This document shows, one piece after another, positions 1 to 10,100 of a stretch of 64,000 bases of DNA (position 1 is the first letter of the stretch; each line of letters starts with the position of its first letter). The stretch is from an uncultured Bacteroidales bacterium (GTDB taxonomy: Bacteria > Bacteroidota > Bacteroidia > Bacteroidales > UBA932): positions 1 through 64,000 of the forward strand of contig CALVDT010000005.1 of NCBI GenBank assembly GCA_944326385.1. The letters run 5' to 3'. The notes under the pieces were generated by a model. The model saw only the letters and a list, made by a program, of their open reading frames with translations. It ran no database searches and had not been told where the DNA came from. The translations under genes and the position numbers were made by a program.

Positions 1-66
1 GATTCCGGCAATCGCATGAATGACAGGGACAGCAATAAATACGACTATTATCAGAATTCTTTTCAT
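1..66 (-). CDS. Partial secreted or membrane protein, N-terminus only
   Basis: Only the first 22 codons are inside the window; the gene runs leftward off the edge. The visible peptide starts MKRILIIVVFIAVPV: two basic residues followed by an uninterrupted hydrophobic stretch, so it is a signal peptide or N-terminal membrane anchor. No function can be assigned. The ATG at 66-64 is the first in frame, and a possible -7 box lies about 65 bp upstream. The gene is divergent from the WG/MORN-repeat gene at 451, with the 53-bp repeat array between them. Confidence 0.6.
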   Translation of the reverse strand, partial: MKRILIIVVFIAVPVIHAIAGI

Positions 67-130
67 ATACAAAGAGAAAACGAATGCAGGCAAAAACTGT
101 CCCGCATCCTGCGAACAGACGCTTGGATGA

Positions 131-138
131 CAAAGGTA
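131..138 (-). promoter_or_regulatory. Possible -7 box for the leftward gene at 66
   Basis: On the minus strand this reads TACCTTTG, an exact match to the Bacteroides TAnnTTTG -7 element. No good TTTG -33 box lies 19-21 bp upstream, so this is a half-match. It would give a leader of roughly 55-60 nt. Confidence 0.35.
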
Positions 139-216
139 CGGAAAATTTCAATAGAAAAAGGGGTGTAAATGCAAAGGGCCGCGCAATTTTCCTCGAATTT
201 CGCAGCAAACAAGACA

Positions 217-361
217 CGACCACTACCAATATCTCCGCGAAAGTGGCAGTGGTCGCAACAGACAAGACCCGACCACTACCAATACCCCCGCAAAAGTGGC
301 ACTGGTCGCAACAGACAAGACCCGACCACTACCAATACCCCCGCGAAAGTGGTACTGGTCG
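217..361. repeat. Array of three 53-bp dyad repeat units (array 1)
   Basis: Left arms CGACCACTACC occur at 217, 270 and 323, exactly 53 bp apart. Each is followed after 17 bp by a near-complementary right arm (GGCAGTGGTCG at 245-255, GGCACTGGTCG at 298-308, GGTACTGGTCG at 351-361). A 14-bp linker (CAACAGACAAGACC) joins the units. The outer bases of the arms can form a hairpin. The same architecture recurs at 34027-34140. There are no unique spacers, so this is not a CRISPR array. Confidence 0.9.
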
Positions 362-450
362 CAATTTCTCCTTTTGCGATGTTTGTAGCGTAACGCTCCG
401 AAAAATACGGGATTTTTAATTATTTTAGCAGGGAAATAAACTTTTAATAT

Positions 451-2568
451 ATGAAAAACTTTCCGGAACTCCTTCTGTCTGGCGCTATGCTACTGATCTC
501 AGTCGCGGTCTACGCCACAGCATCAGAATCGACAACAGCATCGACTTCAAAATCAAAATCGATATCAGCATCGGATCAAACCCATCCGACACTCGGCACA
601 ATTGACAACAGCATAGAAGTGATCGTAAACGGGCAGAAACTCAGGTTCGGACGCCTTGGGAATTTCGAACTCGAACTTCTTCCGGGAGACTACACAGGAA
701 ATCTCGTGATTCCGGCAGGATTTTACTACCAATGGGATCTTTACACTGTCACCAGCATCGGGCGAAATTCCCTGAGCAGCCCGGGAATCAGATCTGTAAC
801 TGTCCCGCATACCGTCAGATCGCTTTTCATGCCGTTCGGCTACAGTTCTTCCACATCCCCTGCATTGGACTCCATCAGATTCATGTCAAGACCCCTGCAC
901 TTTCATGGAGACATACCTCCAGGGGTAGTCAAAAAGATGGTACGCAAGGTTCCGGATCTGAAATACGGGGACAAATGGTCCACGGAGGCGTTTACAGTTG
1001 CACGCACGATTTCTCAATTCCATCTTGTCGGAGTCCGTTACAACAAGACAGGGAAACTCGGTCTCGCCACCTATGACATTGCTTTCCTGCCTTTTGAATA
1101 CGACAGTTACGACAGTTTTCATCATTATGAGGGTGATGACTATACATCATACGGGATAGTGATGAAAAAAGATGGGGAATGGGGCATGGTGGCTCCGGAC
1201 AATAAAGTGCTCATTCCTTTCAAATACGACTCTCCCGAGAAAATGGGCACATGGGAAAGGGTAGACAAGAAGATGCACAGGGCATTCGGAAAGCTGTATG
1301 GAGCGGGTGCGAAAGAGGCTTCGGAAAAAGTTGAGGAATGGCTCGAAAGCGCGAAAATTTCGTATCTGATGCGGCTGGCCTCCTATAAGGAGGAAAAATC
1401 CGGAGCGGAAAATAATAATGATTTCCTCGATTCATTTTTCCTGACCTTCGACGAAGAGGAATTTGAAAGGAGACTCAACCGGCCGTATGTTCTGGAAAAG
1501 AGGATAGACTCTCTCGCCAAAGCCGGGAATTTCACCGAAGCCAAGGCTGTGTACAGGGAATATGTCAAAGAAGAAGGTTTTTCACCTGACATAGAAGAGC
1601 TTTTCGGCAGGCTCGGCATAATGACCCACGACAGGGAAATAACCAGAGACATGCGCTGGCTGTCGGAAAGATACTCCGGGGAGACGGATGAATTCGGCCT
1701 TCCTCACGGCATGGGCAAATTCGTTACTATATCCGATGTATTTGATTTCTGGTTTGATGATGATCCGTCCTATGAGGACACATACACGGGGCTTTGGATC
1801 AAGGGAAAGATGTACGGGAATCAGAAAGTGGAGCGAAGCTTGATTATATTTCACGAAGATGGCATCGACTCCGTAAAGGTTTTCTCCGCCGATGCGTACA
1901 TGGCCGGAAATACCCCTGTAGGTGATGTCACAATAGAATATGCAGACGAAAAGTCATCTTCCGGGGAACGCAAGTCATATAAAGGAAGCATATCTTCAGA
2001 CTGGGAGCCTGAAGGTTACGGGAAAGGTACCGGTTTCAACGGGGTCACTTACTCCGGATTCTGGAAAGACGGACACTTTCACGGCCGAGGCAGAGTGGAA
2101 TATCCTGACGGATGCTGGTTGGAAGGGATTTTCGATAACGGCAGATTTTCTTCAGGAAAGGGCAGCGTAACTTATTCGGACGGAAGCGCATACGAGGGCG
2201 AAATGAAAGACGGAAGCCCGCACGGCAAAGGAAAAATCACCTACGCCAACGGAGGTTTCTATGAAGGTGAATTAAAAGACGGAGTCCAGCACGGCAGGGG
2301 AAGGGAAGTAACAGACAACACTATTCTGGACGGCGAATTCGAAGAAGGAAAATTCATAAAAGGCTATGGCCTGATACACTATGACAACGGAGACGTTTAC
2401 GAAGGAGGGTTCGAAAATAATGAATATAACGGGCACGGCAAGCTTACATACCCCGACGGAAACTCCATGGAGGGAAATTTCCGGAACGGAATGCCACACG
2501 GAGACTTCATCTTTCGCGACAAATACGGAAACACGCGGAAAACGACAATAGGCTCACCGAGAGGCTGA
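451..2568 (+). CDS. Secreted WG- and MORN-repeat protein
   Basis: A 705-residue protein of unknown function with a Sec signal peptide (about residues 1-24) and a Ser/Thr/Lys-rich segment after it. Around residues 190-262 two WG-type repeats are visible (GEWGMVAPDNKVLIPFKYD). The C-terminal part, about residues 505-690, is a run of MORN repeats of the form Y-x-G-x-(W/F)-x-(D/N)-G-x-x-H-G-x-G-x-x-x-Y-x-(D/N)-G, at least seven copies. In this phylum such repeats occur in secreted or envelope proteins and act as rigid binding scaffolds; no catalytic motif is seen. The gene is monocistronic, with the repeat array upstream and the sialic acid operon converging on its 3' end. Repeat assignment is secure, cellular role is not. 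Confidence 0.88.
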   Translation: MKNFPELLLSGAMLLISVAVYATASESTTASTSKSKSISASDQTHPTLGTIDNSIEVIVNGQKLRFGRLGNFELELLPGDYTGNLVIPAGFYYQWDLYTVTSIGRNSLSSPGIRSVTVPHTVRSLFMPFGYSSSTSPALDSIRFMSRPLHFHGDIPPGVVKKMVRKVPDLKYGDKWSTEAFTVARTISQFHLVGVRYNKTGKLGLATYDIAFLPFEYDSYDSFHHYEGDDYTSYGIVMKKDGEWGMVAPDNKVLIPFKYDSPEKMGTWERVDKKMHRAFGKLYGAGAKEASEKVEEWLESAKISYLMRLASYKEEKSGAENNNDFLDSFFLTFDEEEFERRLNRPYVLEKRIDSLAKAGNFTEAKAVYREYVKEEGFSPDIEELFGRLGIMTHDREITRDMRWLSERYSGETDEFGLPHGMGKFVTISDVFDFWFDDDPSYEDTYTGLWIKGKMYGNQKVERSLIIFHEDGIDSVKVFSADAYMAGNTPVGDVTIEYADEKSSSGERKSYKGSISSDWEPEGYGKGTGFNGVTYSGFWKDGHFHGRGRVEYPDGCWLEGIFDNGRFSSGKGSVTYSDGSAYEGEMKDGSPHGKGKITYANGGFYEGELKDGVQHGRGREVTDNTILDGEFEEGKFIKGYGLIHYDNGDVYEGGFENNEYNGHGKLTYPDGNSMEGNFRNGMPHGDFIFRDKYGNTRKTTIGSPRG

Positions 2569-2647
2569 AGGTCAACGGGACTACGGACATGGTGGAACGT
2601 ATTTCATGTTCTTCATTTTCAAAGACCTTCACCGTCGACACCGATTG

Positions 2648-2673
2648 GGCAGGCAAACCGCCAGGCGCCTGCC
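2648..2673. terminator. Candidate hairpin between convergent genes
   Basis: GGCAGGC (2648-2654) and GCCTGCC (2667-2673) form a perfect 7-bp GC-rich stem with a 12-nt loop. It lies in the 123-bp gap between the convergent ends of the MORN gene (2568) and the sialidase gene (2692). There is no clear T tract on either side, so an intrinsic terminator is only suggested. Confidence 0.3.
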
Positions 2674-2691
2674 AGGGAAGAGGCCGGCCCG

Positions 2692-4359
2692 TCAAGGCCG
2701 GCAGATATCCTCAAGGCGGACGGACTGGAAAACAATCTGCGAGACACTGCCCTCGTAAAGGATGCCCACAGTCTCATCATCAATCATCGTAAGACAGGAA
2801 TAGCCCCAGCCCTCCTCCTCGTCCAGAAGCAGGGAATTCTCCGGCAGCCAAGTGTTTCCGCCGTCAAGGCTTGCCTTTATCGTGATATGATTGCGGCCCT
2901 TGACAGTGTCAGGATTCGAGAACAGCAGGATATCCTTGCCAAGGACATTGTCCTCAGCCGGAATATGGAGCAGGCCGGCCATGCACACAGGCTCGCGCAG
3001 CTTCTCCGAAGACGGATGCAATGTCCAGGTCTTGCCGAAATCAGCGGTCGTACAGACTATCCTGCCTGTCTTCCTGTTGTTCCTCATGTTCAGCATCAGC
3101 ACACCAGGCTCCACTTCGGCCACCTGCGACTCGGTCGTGTTCGTCCAGGCATGGCCATGGCAATGCCATGTCTCGCCATGGTCGTGACTGTACATGATCC
3201 CGGCATTAGGCACCATGTCCGCACCTACATACTGGATCGGAAAGACCAATGTCCCGTCCTCCATGCATATACCGCGCCCCGGGCCCTGCAATGTGAAACG
3301 CCAGTCCTGCCGCTTCACCTGAGCAGTGATATTCCGCGGAGCAGACCACGTGCGCCCGTCATCCTTGCTGCTCACCATCATAAGCTGGGCAGTAGTCTCT
3401 GGCGAGAATCCGTCGCCCACCTGATTCCATGCCCTGCCGTTCCCAAGACCATAAGTCCACACGGCCACAACGAATATCTCTCCTGTATTCTCATCGACCA
3501 GCACAGCCGGATCACCGATACCGTTCTGGGCCTGCGGCAGTCCGCCCCATTCGCCCATATCCATGATTATCCTCATGTCCTCCCAGGTGCGTCCTCCGTC
3601 GGTACTTCTGCTCATCCCGATATCGATATCTTCCTGAAGGTCGTATGTCGTCCTGTGCCTGACATCATATACGGCTATGAGGCTCCCCTTCAATGTAGTC
3701 ACAAGCCCCGGTATCCTGAATGCATAGACACCGTCATCACCATGGTTCCTCAAACCTGTAGCAAACCTGTGCTCCGGAGACCCTTCTATGGCAAATTCCT
3801 TGTCAGCCCCGCCGATCCGCACCCTGGAAACCTCCAGAGACCAGACCGAAGAATGGTCGGCAACCTTTTTACCTTTTACGCAGACACTCACATACAGCCA
3901 GTTCTTTCCAGGGACAAGCTGCTTTCCTGGAGAAAAGACCATACCGCCGTTCCTGTCAGGCCTGCCGCTGCCGGCAAGCATCGCATAATGAGGATCACAG
4001 AAAATCCTCTGGGAAGGACCGATCCTGGAAAATCCGGACCTTACGGCCTGCGACATGGTGCCGGTATACAGCGGATACATCGTACCCGTGTACATCAGGC
4101 TGACATCCGAAAAAGCATCGGAAGGGATTCCTGACACAGTCACAGCCACCTCATCGAGACAGACGGCAGAACCGTTGCAGTTATCCACACACAGCACCGC
4201 CGCTATATTGTAATCCTGATCGAGGACTGCAGGAATGCACACATTCCTTACACTGACGGAAATGCCGCCATCCTCAGCATGCAGGCATCCTGCTGCCGGG
4301 ACCATAAGAATCCCGGCACAGAATGCACATGAAAGAATATATTTTGTGATTTTTCCCAT
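2692..4359 (-). CDS. nanH: Exo-alpha-sialidase (GH33), last gene of the sialic acid operon
   Basis: A 555-residue secreted sialidase that removes terminal sialic acids from glycoconjugates. A signal peptide is followed by an N-terminal beta-sandwich-type region (to about residue 200), then the six-bladed GH33 propeller. FRIP lies at 214-217 (first Arg of the triad R215; R426 and R489 fit the others). Five Asp-boxes (S-x-D-x-G-x-T-W type) lie near 252, 331, 391, 438 and 497, and Y520 suits the nucleophile. VPAAGC near residue 25 might be a lipobox. I chose the ATG at 4359, five bp after the MFS stop, over the in-frame GTG at 4368. Length is normal for Bacteroidota NanH. Confidence 0.93.
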   Translation of the reverse strand: MGKITKYILSCAFCAGILMVPAAGCLHAEDGGISVSVRNVCIPAVLDQDYNIAAVLCVDNCNGSAVCLDEVAVTVSGIPSDAFSDVSLMYTGTMYPLYTGTMSQAVRSGFSRIGPSQRIFCDPHYAMLAGSGRPDRNGGMVFSPGKQLVPGKNWLYVSVCVKGKKVADHSSVWSLEVSRVRIGGADKEFAIEGSPEHRFATGLRNHGDDGVYAFRIPGLVTTLKGSLIAVYDVRHRTTYDLQEDIDIGMSRSTDGGRTWEDMRIIMDMGEWGGLPQAQNGIGDPAVLVDENTGEIFVVAVWTYGLGNGRAWNQVGDGFSPETTAQLMMVSSKDDGRTWSAPRNITAQVKRQDWRFTLQGPGRGICMEDGTLVFPIQYVGADMVPNAGIMYSHDHGETWHCHGHAWTNTTESQVAEVEPGVLMLNMRNNRKTGRIVCTTADFGKTWTLHPSSEKLREPVCMAGLLHIPAEDNVLGKDILLFSNPDTVKGRNHITIKASLDGGNTWLPENSLLLDEEEGWGYSCLTMIDDETVGILYEGSVSQIVFQSVRLEDICRP

Positions 4360-4364
4360 AAAGC

Positions 4365-5621
4365 TCACTCCATATTGTCAGTAACCGGTTTGAGTACAGT
4401 CAGCTGGATGACCAGAGCCACGGCAATCACCGCCGCAAGGACGGCAAAACCGAACCCCAGATTCCCTCCGTCCGCCCATTTGCCGAGGACTTCGGTACAA
4501 AGAGCACCGGCAAACACCCCGGTCATGTTCATGATACCATATGCGGTAGCCCTCAATCTCGAAGGCACGAACTGGCAGAGGATAGGCATGTTGTTCGTAT
4601 CGAACATCCCGTAACCTATGCCGAAGCAAAGACCGGCTGCCACTGCTGCCGCCATACTGTGACCTATCCCGAGAAGGACAAGGGCAGGAATCATCAGGCC
4701 AAGGCCAATGGCGCTGGTCCATATCCTTCCGCGCAGATTCCGCTTCACCCAGCTGTCCGACATCGGACCTCCTATCATCACACCGATGAATGAAGATACG
4801 GCTATGGTAATCGTGGATATCGGCCCTGCCGAGGACATGGAGATGCCGAGACTTTCAGAGAACAATGTCGGAAGCCAGTTCTTCGTGGCCCAGCCGGGAA
4901 GCGACGATGATGCAAAATAGAACAGGACCACCCAGAAAGCGATATTGGAAAATATCATGGCGAAGCCCTTCAATACAGGAATCTTCGCCTGCCGGTCCTG
5001 CACCTTCGTTCCGGTATCCGCGACCGAAGGCTCATACCTCTTGTCTTTCAGGAGAAATGCCAGCACCACAGCATAGGCAATGCCTATCACACCGAACCAG
5101 TGGAAAGTCTCCTGCCATGAAAACATCGCCGCAATCGTCGCACCGAAGCCGCCGACAGCCTGTCCCATATACAGACCTGTCATATGGACTCCCACTGCAA
5201 AGCTTCTTGCCTTGCCGGTATGGTAATCCGCAATCAATGAAAGACTCGCCGGGATATACAAAGCCTCGCTGACCCCCATGAGAGCTCTCAGCCAGTATAT
5301 CTGCGTAAACGAAGTCGACCATCCCATGAGCAGAGTCACTGCCGACCATACGCAAAGCGAACCTATGATCAGCCATTTTCTGCTGAACCTGTCAGCCACT
5401 GCTCCCGCAAAAGGGCTCACCAGACCATATATCCAGAGGAAAATGGCCATGAGTCTCCCGAAATTGGCGGCCGACTCCAGTTCTGCGATATCGATGGCCA
5501 TCGCATCCTTCATTGTGGAAAGCATCTGCCTGTCCATGTAGTTCAGCAGAGCCACCACCCAGAGCAATGCGACGACCACCCATGGATATATGTTGCCTTG
5601 TCTTTTCTTAACAGCGTCCAT
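4365..5621 (-). CDS. MFS transporter, probable sialic acid permease (NanT type)
   Basis: A 418-residue major facilitator with about twelve hydrophobic segments and the motif LNYMDRQ after helix 1, typical of the anion:cation symporter branch. DRFSRKW between helices 2 and 3 is the usual MFS loop motif. Its place between SusD and a sialidase in an operon holding the lyase and epimerase makes inner-membrane uptake of N-acetylneuraminate the most likely job, as with NanT in the Bacteroides nanLET operon. The substrate is inferred from context only; ACS members also carry hexuronates and other anions. The start ATG at 5621 lies 9 bp after the SusD stop. Confidence 0.85.
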   Translation of the reverse strand: MDAVKKRQGNIYPWVVVALLWVVALLNYMDRQMLSTMKDAMAIDIAELESAANFGRLMAIFLWIYGLVSPFAGAVADRFSRKWLIIGSLCVWSAVTLLMGWSTSFTQIYWLRALMGVSEALYIPASLSLIADYHTGKARSFAVGVHMTGLYMGQAVGGFGATIAAMFSWQETFHWFGVIGIAYAVVLAFLLKDKRYEPSVADTGTKVQDRQAKIPVLKGFAMIFSNIAFWVVLFYFASSSLPGWATKNWLPTLFSESLGISMSSAGPISTITIAVSSFIGVMIGGPMSDSWVKRNLRGRIWTSAIGLGLMIPALVLLGIGHSMAAAVAAGLCFGIGYGMFDTNNMPILCQFVPSRLRATAYGIMNMTGVFAGALCTEVLGKWADGGNLGFGFAVLAAVIAVALVIQLTVLKPVTDNME

Positions 5622-5630
5622 ATCCAGCCC

Positions 5631-7166
5631 TTAATCGACGATGTAACCTTCGTTCTGTTTCACGAGATTGTCCTTGGCAAGGACACCGGAGTCGATAGGC
5701 CACACGAGTTTGAGCTCGTTGTCCTGCACAAGGTCAAGGGCATACTTGGCACCTGCCATCCTCCTGATGTCGTACCAGCGTTTCCCTTCAGCCACGAACT
5801 CCTTGCTTCTCTCGGCGAGAATGGCTTCTTCAGCATCCTCTTTTGAGGTGTATGTGAAAGGGTTCACTCCGTCACCGTACGCACGGTCGCGTACCAGATC
5901 CATCCAGGTCTTCACCTGTCCGCCCTGCCCGAGCTCGTTGTAGATCTCGGCGAACATCAGAGCCACGTCACTGTAACGGTAGACAGGGAAATCGTTTGTA
6001 TACTGGTTGTTGCCGTTGTTCTCCTCACCTATGAACTTGCAGAGGCATCTTCCGGCGATGTTTATGCTGCCCTCCTCATTGCGGTAGAACTGGAGGAATG
6101 TGGCATCCCTTCTCTTATCCTCATCCCCGAAACTGTCATAGAAGGTCCCGGAATACTCATATCTCATGGCACCGCTGCCGATATTCAGAGGATTGTCGAG
6201 TTTCTTGCCTGTCCCGTCGCAGTACTGGGTGAAAGTATTCACGTTGTAGGTATAGTTGCTGTAGAAATTGGTCTTCTCGTTCAGCATATACCTCATGGCG
6301 AAAATCACTTCAGTGTTCGAATCCTTGTTGTAAGGAGAGAAAGCATCGGCAAAATCATCGTTCAGGGAATAGGATGACTGTATCTTTTCCAGTGAGACCC
6401 TGGCCTTTTCCAGATCGCCCTGCACATCGGAAGAAAGCACAGTGCTTTCCTTCAGAGGCTTGACCTTCACTCCCCAGAGATAGACTTCAGCCCTCAGGCA
6501 GCATGTAGCCCCGAAATTCCAGTAAGCCTTATCCGTCTCGGGTGAAGCCACCTTTGAATAGTATCCGAAAGAAAGGTCGGCGTCATCGCGGACGAATTCC
6601 CAGGTCTTCCTTTCGGAGGCACGCTCTTTCCTGAGCTCGGCGATCTCGCTTGTCATCAGCACGTCAGGCTTGTCGCAAAGAGGGACTCCGCCCCATGTAC
6701 GGAGCATGTGGAAATAGTAGAATGCCCTCATTCCGTGCAGTCTGCCGAGGTACATGTTCCTCTGGTCATCGGAAAGGAAACTGCATTCATCGGTTATCTT
6801 GTCGATAGCATGGTTTATCTGGTAGATATCCATATAGAAGTTCCCCCAGTTCGTGAAGACAGGATTGGCCTCGGAAAGATTGTTGGCCACAGCCTCGATA
6901 TTGTATGCTCCCTCTCCTATCGATGTGATGGAGGACGTGTTCATGGTTCCGCCGCGGAGTTCTCCCATCTGCATGAAAGTCTCCGCACGCTCGCGCATCC
7001 TGTACTGAAGTCCCTGCAGGAATCTCTCGCACTGCTCTTCTGTATTCCAGTAATTGTTTATCGACCAGGTGTCCACAGGTGCGAGGTCAAGTGCGTTGCA
7101 GGACGCAGCCATCAGGGCCACTGCAAATACCTGGATATATGTTCTTATACTTTTCATAATGCTCAT
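5631..7166 (-). CDS. SusD/RagB-family outer-membrane lipoprotein of the sialic acid operon
   Basis: A 511-residue SusD homologue: lipoprotein signal ending at C23 (AASC), then the alpha-helical TPR-like SusD fold with the C-terminal region that ends in KRWYDIRRM. SusD proteins sit on the cell surface as the lid of the SusC channel and capture the ligand. Its partner SusC is directly upstream (9 bp gap), and the pair corresponds by position to the NanU/NanO pair described in sialic acid operons of Bacteroides and Tannerella. An alternative start at 7157 would remove three residues. Confidence 0.93.
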   Translation of the reverse strand: MSIMKSIRTYIQVFAVALMAASCNALDLAPVDTWSINNYWNTEEQCERFLQGLQYRMRERAETFMQMGELRGGTMNTSSITSIGEGAYNIEAVANNLSEANPVFTNWGNFYMDIYQINHAIDKITDECSFLSDDQRNMYLGRLHGMRAFYYFHMLRTWGGVPLCDKPDVLMTSEIAELRKERASERKTWEFVRDDADLSFGYYSKVASPETDKAYWNFGATCCLRAEVYLWGVKVKPLKESTVLSSDVQGDLEKARVSLEKIQSSYSLNDDFADAFSPYNKDSNTEVIFAMRYMLNEKTNFYSNYTYNVNTFTQYCDGTGKKLDNPLNIGSGAMRYEYSGTFYDSFGDEDKRRDATFLQFYRNEEGSINIAGRCLCKFIGEENNGNNQYTNDFPVYRYSDVALMFAEIYNELGQGGQVKTWMDLVRDRAYGDGVNPFTYTSKEDAEEAILAERSKEFVAEGKRWYDIRRMAGAKYALDLVQDNELKLVWPIDSGVLAKDNLVKQNEGYIVD

Positions 7167-7175
7167 GTTATGCTG

Positions 7176-10100
7176 TTAGAATGTAGCTTTTACACCGAAA
7201 AATACTGTCCTTGGAATGGAATATCCGCCGTTTCCGTTGACTCCGTATTCAGGATTGTAGAGAGATGAACCGGTTATGTAGAAAAGATTCTGTCCGGTCA
7301 CCGAAAGTGTCAGATCCTGCATCTTGATGGCCTTCACCCATTTCTTCGGAAGCGACCAGCTCAGGGCGATCTCCCTTGCGCAGAGGTAGCTGGATTCATC
7401 GTAGAAGATGTTGCTCATCCTGTAATTGTTCCTGTTCTGGGTATCGGCATACATGAGGATAGGATAGGTAGCGTCCGGATTATCCTCAGACCAGGTATCC
7501 TTGCTCTCTTTCAGGGTATTGAAGGTTCCCTGTGAAAGAGCCATGTAATACTGCTTCCTGGAGTTGCAGGCCACATAATCAGCGGCATAGTCGAACCTTG
7601 CATAGAGGGAGAGGCCTTTCCAGTCTACTGAGAAGTTGAAACCTCCGACCCATCTCGGGATGGTGTTGCCCATGCGCACCTTGTCATAATCGTCTATCGT
7701 GTTGTCGCCGTTCACATCATGGAAGACAGCATCGCCCGGCTGGAGCTGCTGGCCTCTGGCCTGCTCCTCTGCGGTAAGCGTATTCCATACGGCAGGACCG
7801 TAGATGGTTCCCGATGAAGGAGTGGTATCCACATACCATGCATAGTTCTGCAGATCTTCCTGGCTTCTGACTATGTCCACCATCTGGAAAGCATAGACTG
7901 AGCCGTACTCCTGCCCCTCCTGATATCCGCCGACCCAGATGAGATTGCCAGCAGCGTCATAAATCTGGCTGCCTCCCTGACGGTTGTTCTCGTTCCCGTT
8001 GTCCGGAAGGGTGAGTATCTTGGACCTCATGTAAGTGGCGTTACCTCCGAGAGATACCTTCCAGTCCCTGTTCCGGAACAGAGTGGCGTCGAATTCGAAC
8101 TCAATACCCCGGTTGCGGACGCTTCCGTTGTTCGTATACTGGTTTCCGACGCCGGCCGAACTCGGGAAAGGCACACTTGCCAGCAGGTCTGAAGTGACCT
8201 TGTTATAAGCTCCGAGAGAGAGGCTCAGCCTGTTCCAGAGCACTGCCTCCACGGCTGCATCCACGGATGTGGTCTTCTCCCAGCGGAGATCCGGATAAGG
8301 AAGAGTGTCTATGAGGATACCGTAATCGCCGTTGTAGACACCTGTCTTGTCATAGCTTCCCTGAAGGTCGTACGCACCGGCGAGGATGTTCACGTTACCG
8401 TTCTGTCCGTAACCTGCACGCAGTTTCAGGCTTGTGAGCCAGTTTCTGGACGATGCCATGAAATCCTCCTTATGGATATTCCATGCCGCACTTACTCCCG
8501 GGAAGAAACCCCATTTGTTGTTCACGAGCTTGGAGTACCCGTCATATCTTGCGGAGAAGGAGAACAGGTATTTCCCCATCCAGTCGTAGCTTACGTTGCC
8601 GAATACTGACATGCTGCGCTCGTTGACATGGGTGGAATTCATGCTTATGGCGGAGATGTTCTTGTCCTCTGTCTTGTCGATGTATCCGAGGCTTATGAAA
8701 TCGTCGGAATCCGAACCCTGGCCGCCGGCCGACAGTCCGAAATTGTACTTGTCATAGAACTCGTATCCGGCAGTGACATCCAGATTGTGGTCATTCCAGG
8801 AATTCGAATAGTTCACGATGGCGTTGTACGTCTGGGACAGCATCCTCGAATAGCCGGCGGAAGCCTTGCGGTCGCTGTTGTATTTCCCTGGATTGGTGAT
8901 GTACGTCTTGTTGAATTTCTCCTGCTCCGACAGGTTGAAATACCACATGCCGTTCAGTTTCACGGTGAGATGGTCGGTGATGGTGAAATTCAGCCCCTGG
9001 GACATGGAGAACTTGTAGTTTGTGTTTCTCCTGTAGAAACTGTCCTGTGCTGCCTCCCAGTTGCCGTTTTCCCAGTTTGTGGTACAGATGACAGGGTCAC
9101 CGTCCAGATTGTACTGCCTCATGGTAGGAGGGGCGGAGAACATGATACCGAAGAAGTTCGCCTCACCGCCGCCGATATAGTCGCTGACCTGCGTGCTGTT
9201 CGCGCGGGAGAATTTCAGGGAACTTACGGATTCGAGCCATCCGGTGATCTTGTATGAACCGTTGGTCACGAAGGAGATCCTGTCATAACCCGAAACCACC
9301 GGGAAACCTGTCTCGTCATAGTAACCGAGGCTGGCATAGTATTTACCTTTCTCGTTTCCGCCCGATGCCGAGATATTGTAATCCTGGGTAAGAGCCATAG
9401 GCCTTACGGACACCTCGCTCGGAGTGAACTCGTCATATATTATGGTCTTGCCGGTAATAGGGTCTGTCATGGACTTCCATCCCTGGTCGAGCAGGAAGGA
9501 ATTCTCATCCGTCAGGAACATGGTGCTGTAGACTCCGGCAGCCGAAGAGTTGCCGTCTGCATAATAGTCGTTTCCTGTCCCGTACGGACCGGCAGCGGAA
9601 AGGGCTGCATCGTTCCCGGACCTGTGCGCAGCCAGCCTGAGGTAATACAGGTAATCGTCAGCCTCGAGGAATTCGTTGGTTTTCCTCAGATAATTCAGAC
9701 CGACATTGGCCTTGAAGGAGATCTCGGCCTTGCCTACATGTCCGCTCTTGGTGGTGACGAGAACTACACCGGCATTGGCCTTCGCTCCGTAGAGTGCGGT
9801 GGCGGCAGCATCCTTGAGGATTTCTATGGATTCTATATCATTGGAGTTGATATCGTCCATATTGTCCCTCTGGACACCGTCTATCACATAAAGAGGGGTA
9901 CCTGTACCGTCAAGCGCAGCACCGCCTCGGATTACGATGGAAGGCGAAGAACCCGGCTGTCCTGAAGTCGTGGCCACTCTGACACCTGTCACTGTTCCGG
10001 CAAGTGCCGACAAAGCGTTCGACCTGACACCGCTTTCGAGCACCTCTCCGGAAACCTTGGAGATGGCTGCCGTCAGTTTGTCTTTCGTGACGGTACGGCC

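Larger units (their letters stand above)
67..450. other. 384-bp divergent intergenic region
   Basis: No credible gene is seen. Short open frames crossing 84-419 merely read through the 53-bp repeat array at 217-361. The 60 bp before the start codon at 451 are AT-rich, but no exact TAnnTTTG box was found for the rightward gene. A possible leftward -7 box is at 131-138. Confidence 0.6.

Noticed and set aside
217..361. CRISPR array
   Set aside because: Units are repeated whole, with similar 14- and 17-bp inner segments instead of unique spacers, and no cas gene is in the window.
84..419. Open frames across the repeat array
   Set aside because: They exist only because the 53-bp repeat lacks stops in those frames; composition is repetitive and there is no homology-like motif or promoter.
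2887..4134. Long rightward open frame opposite the sialidase gene
   Set aside because: It is antisense to a clear GH33 enzyme with all Asp-boxes; low-complexity His/Pro/Arg-rich product typical of a shadow frame.
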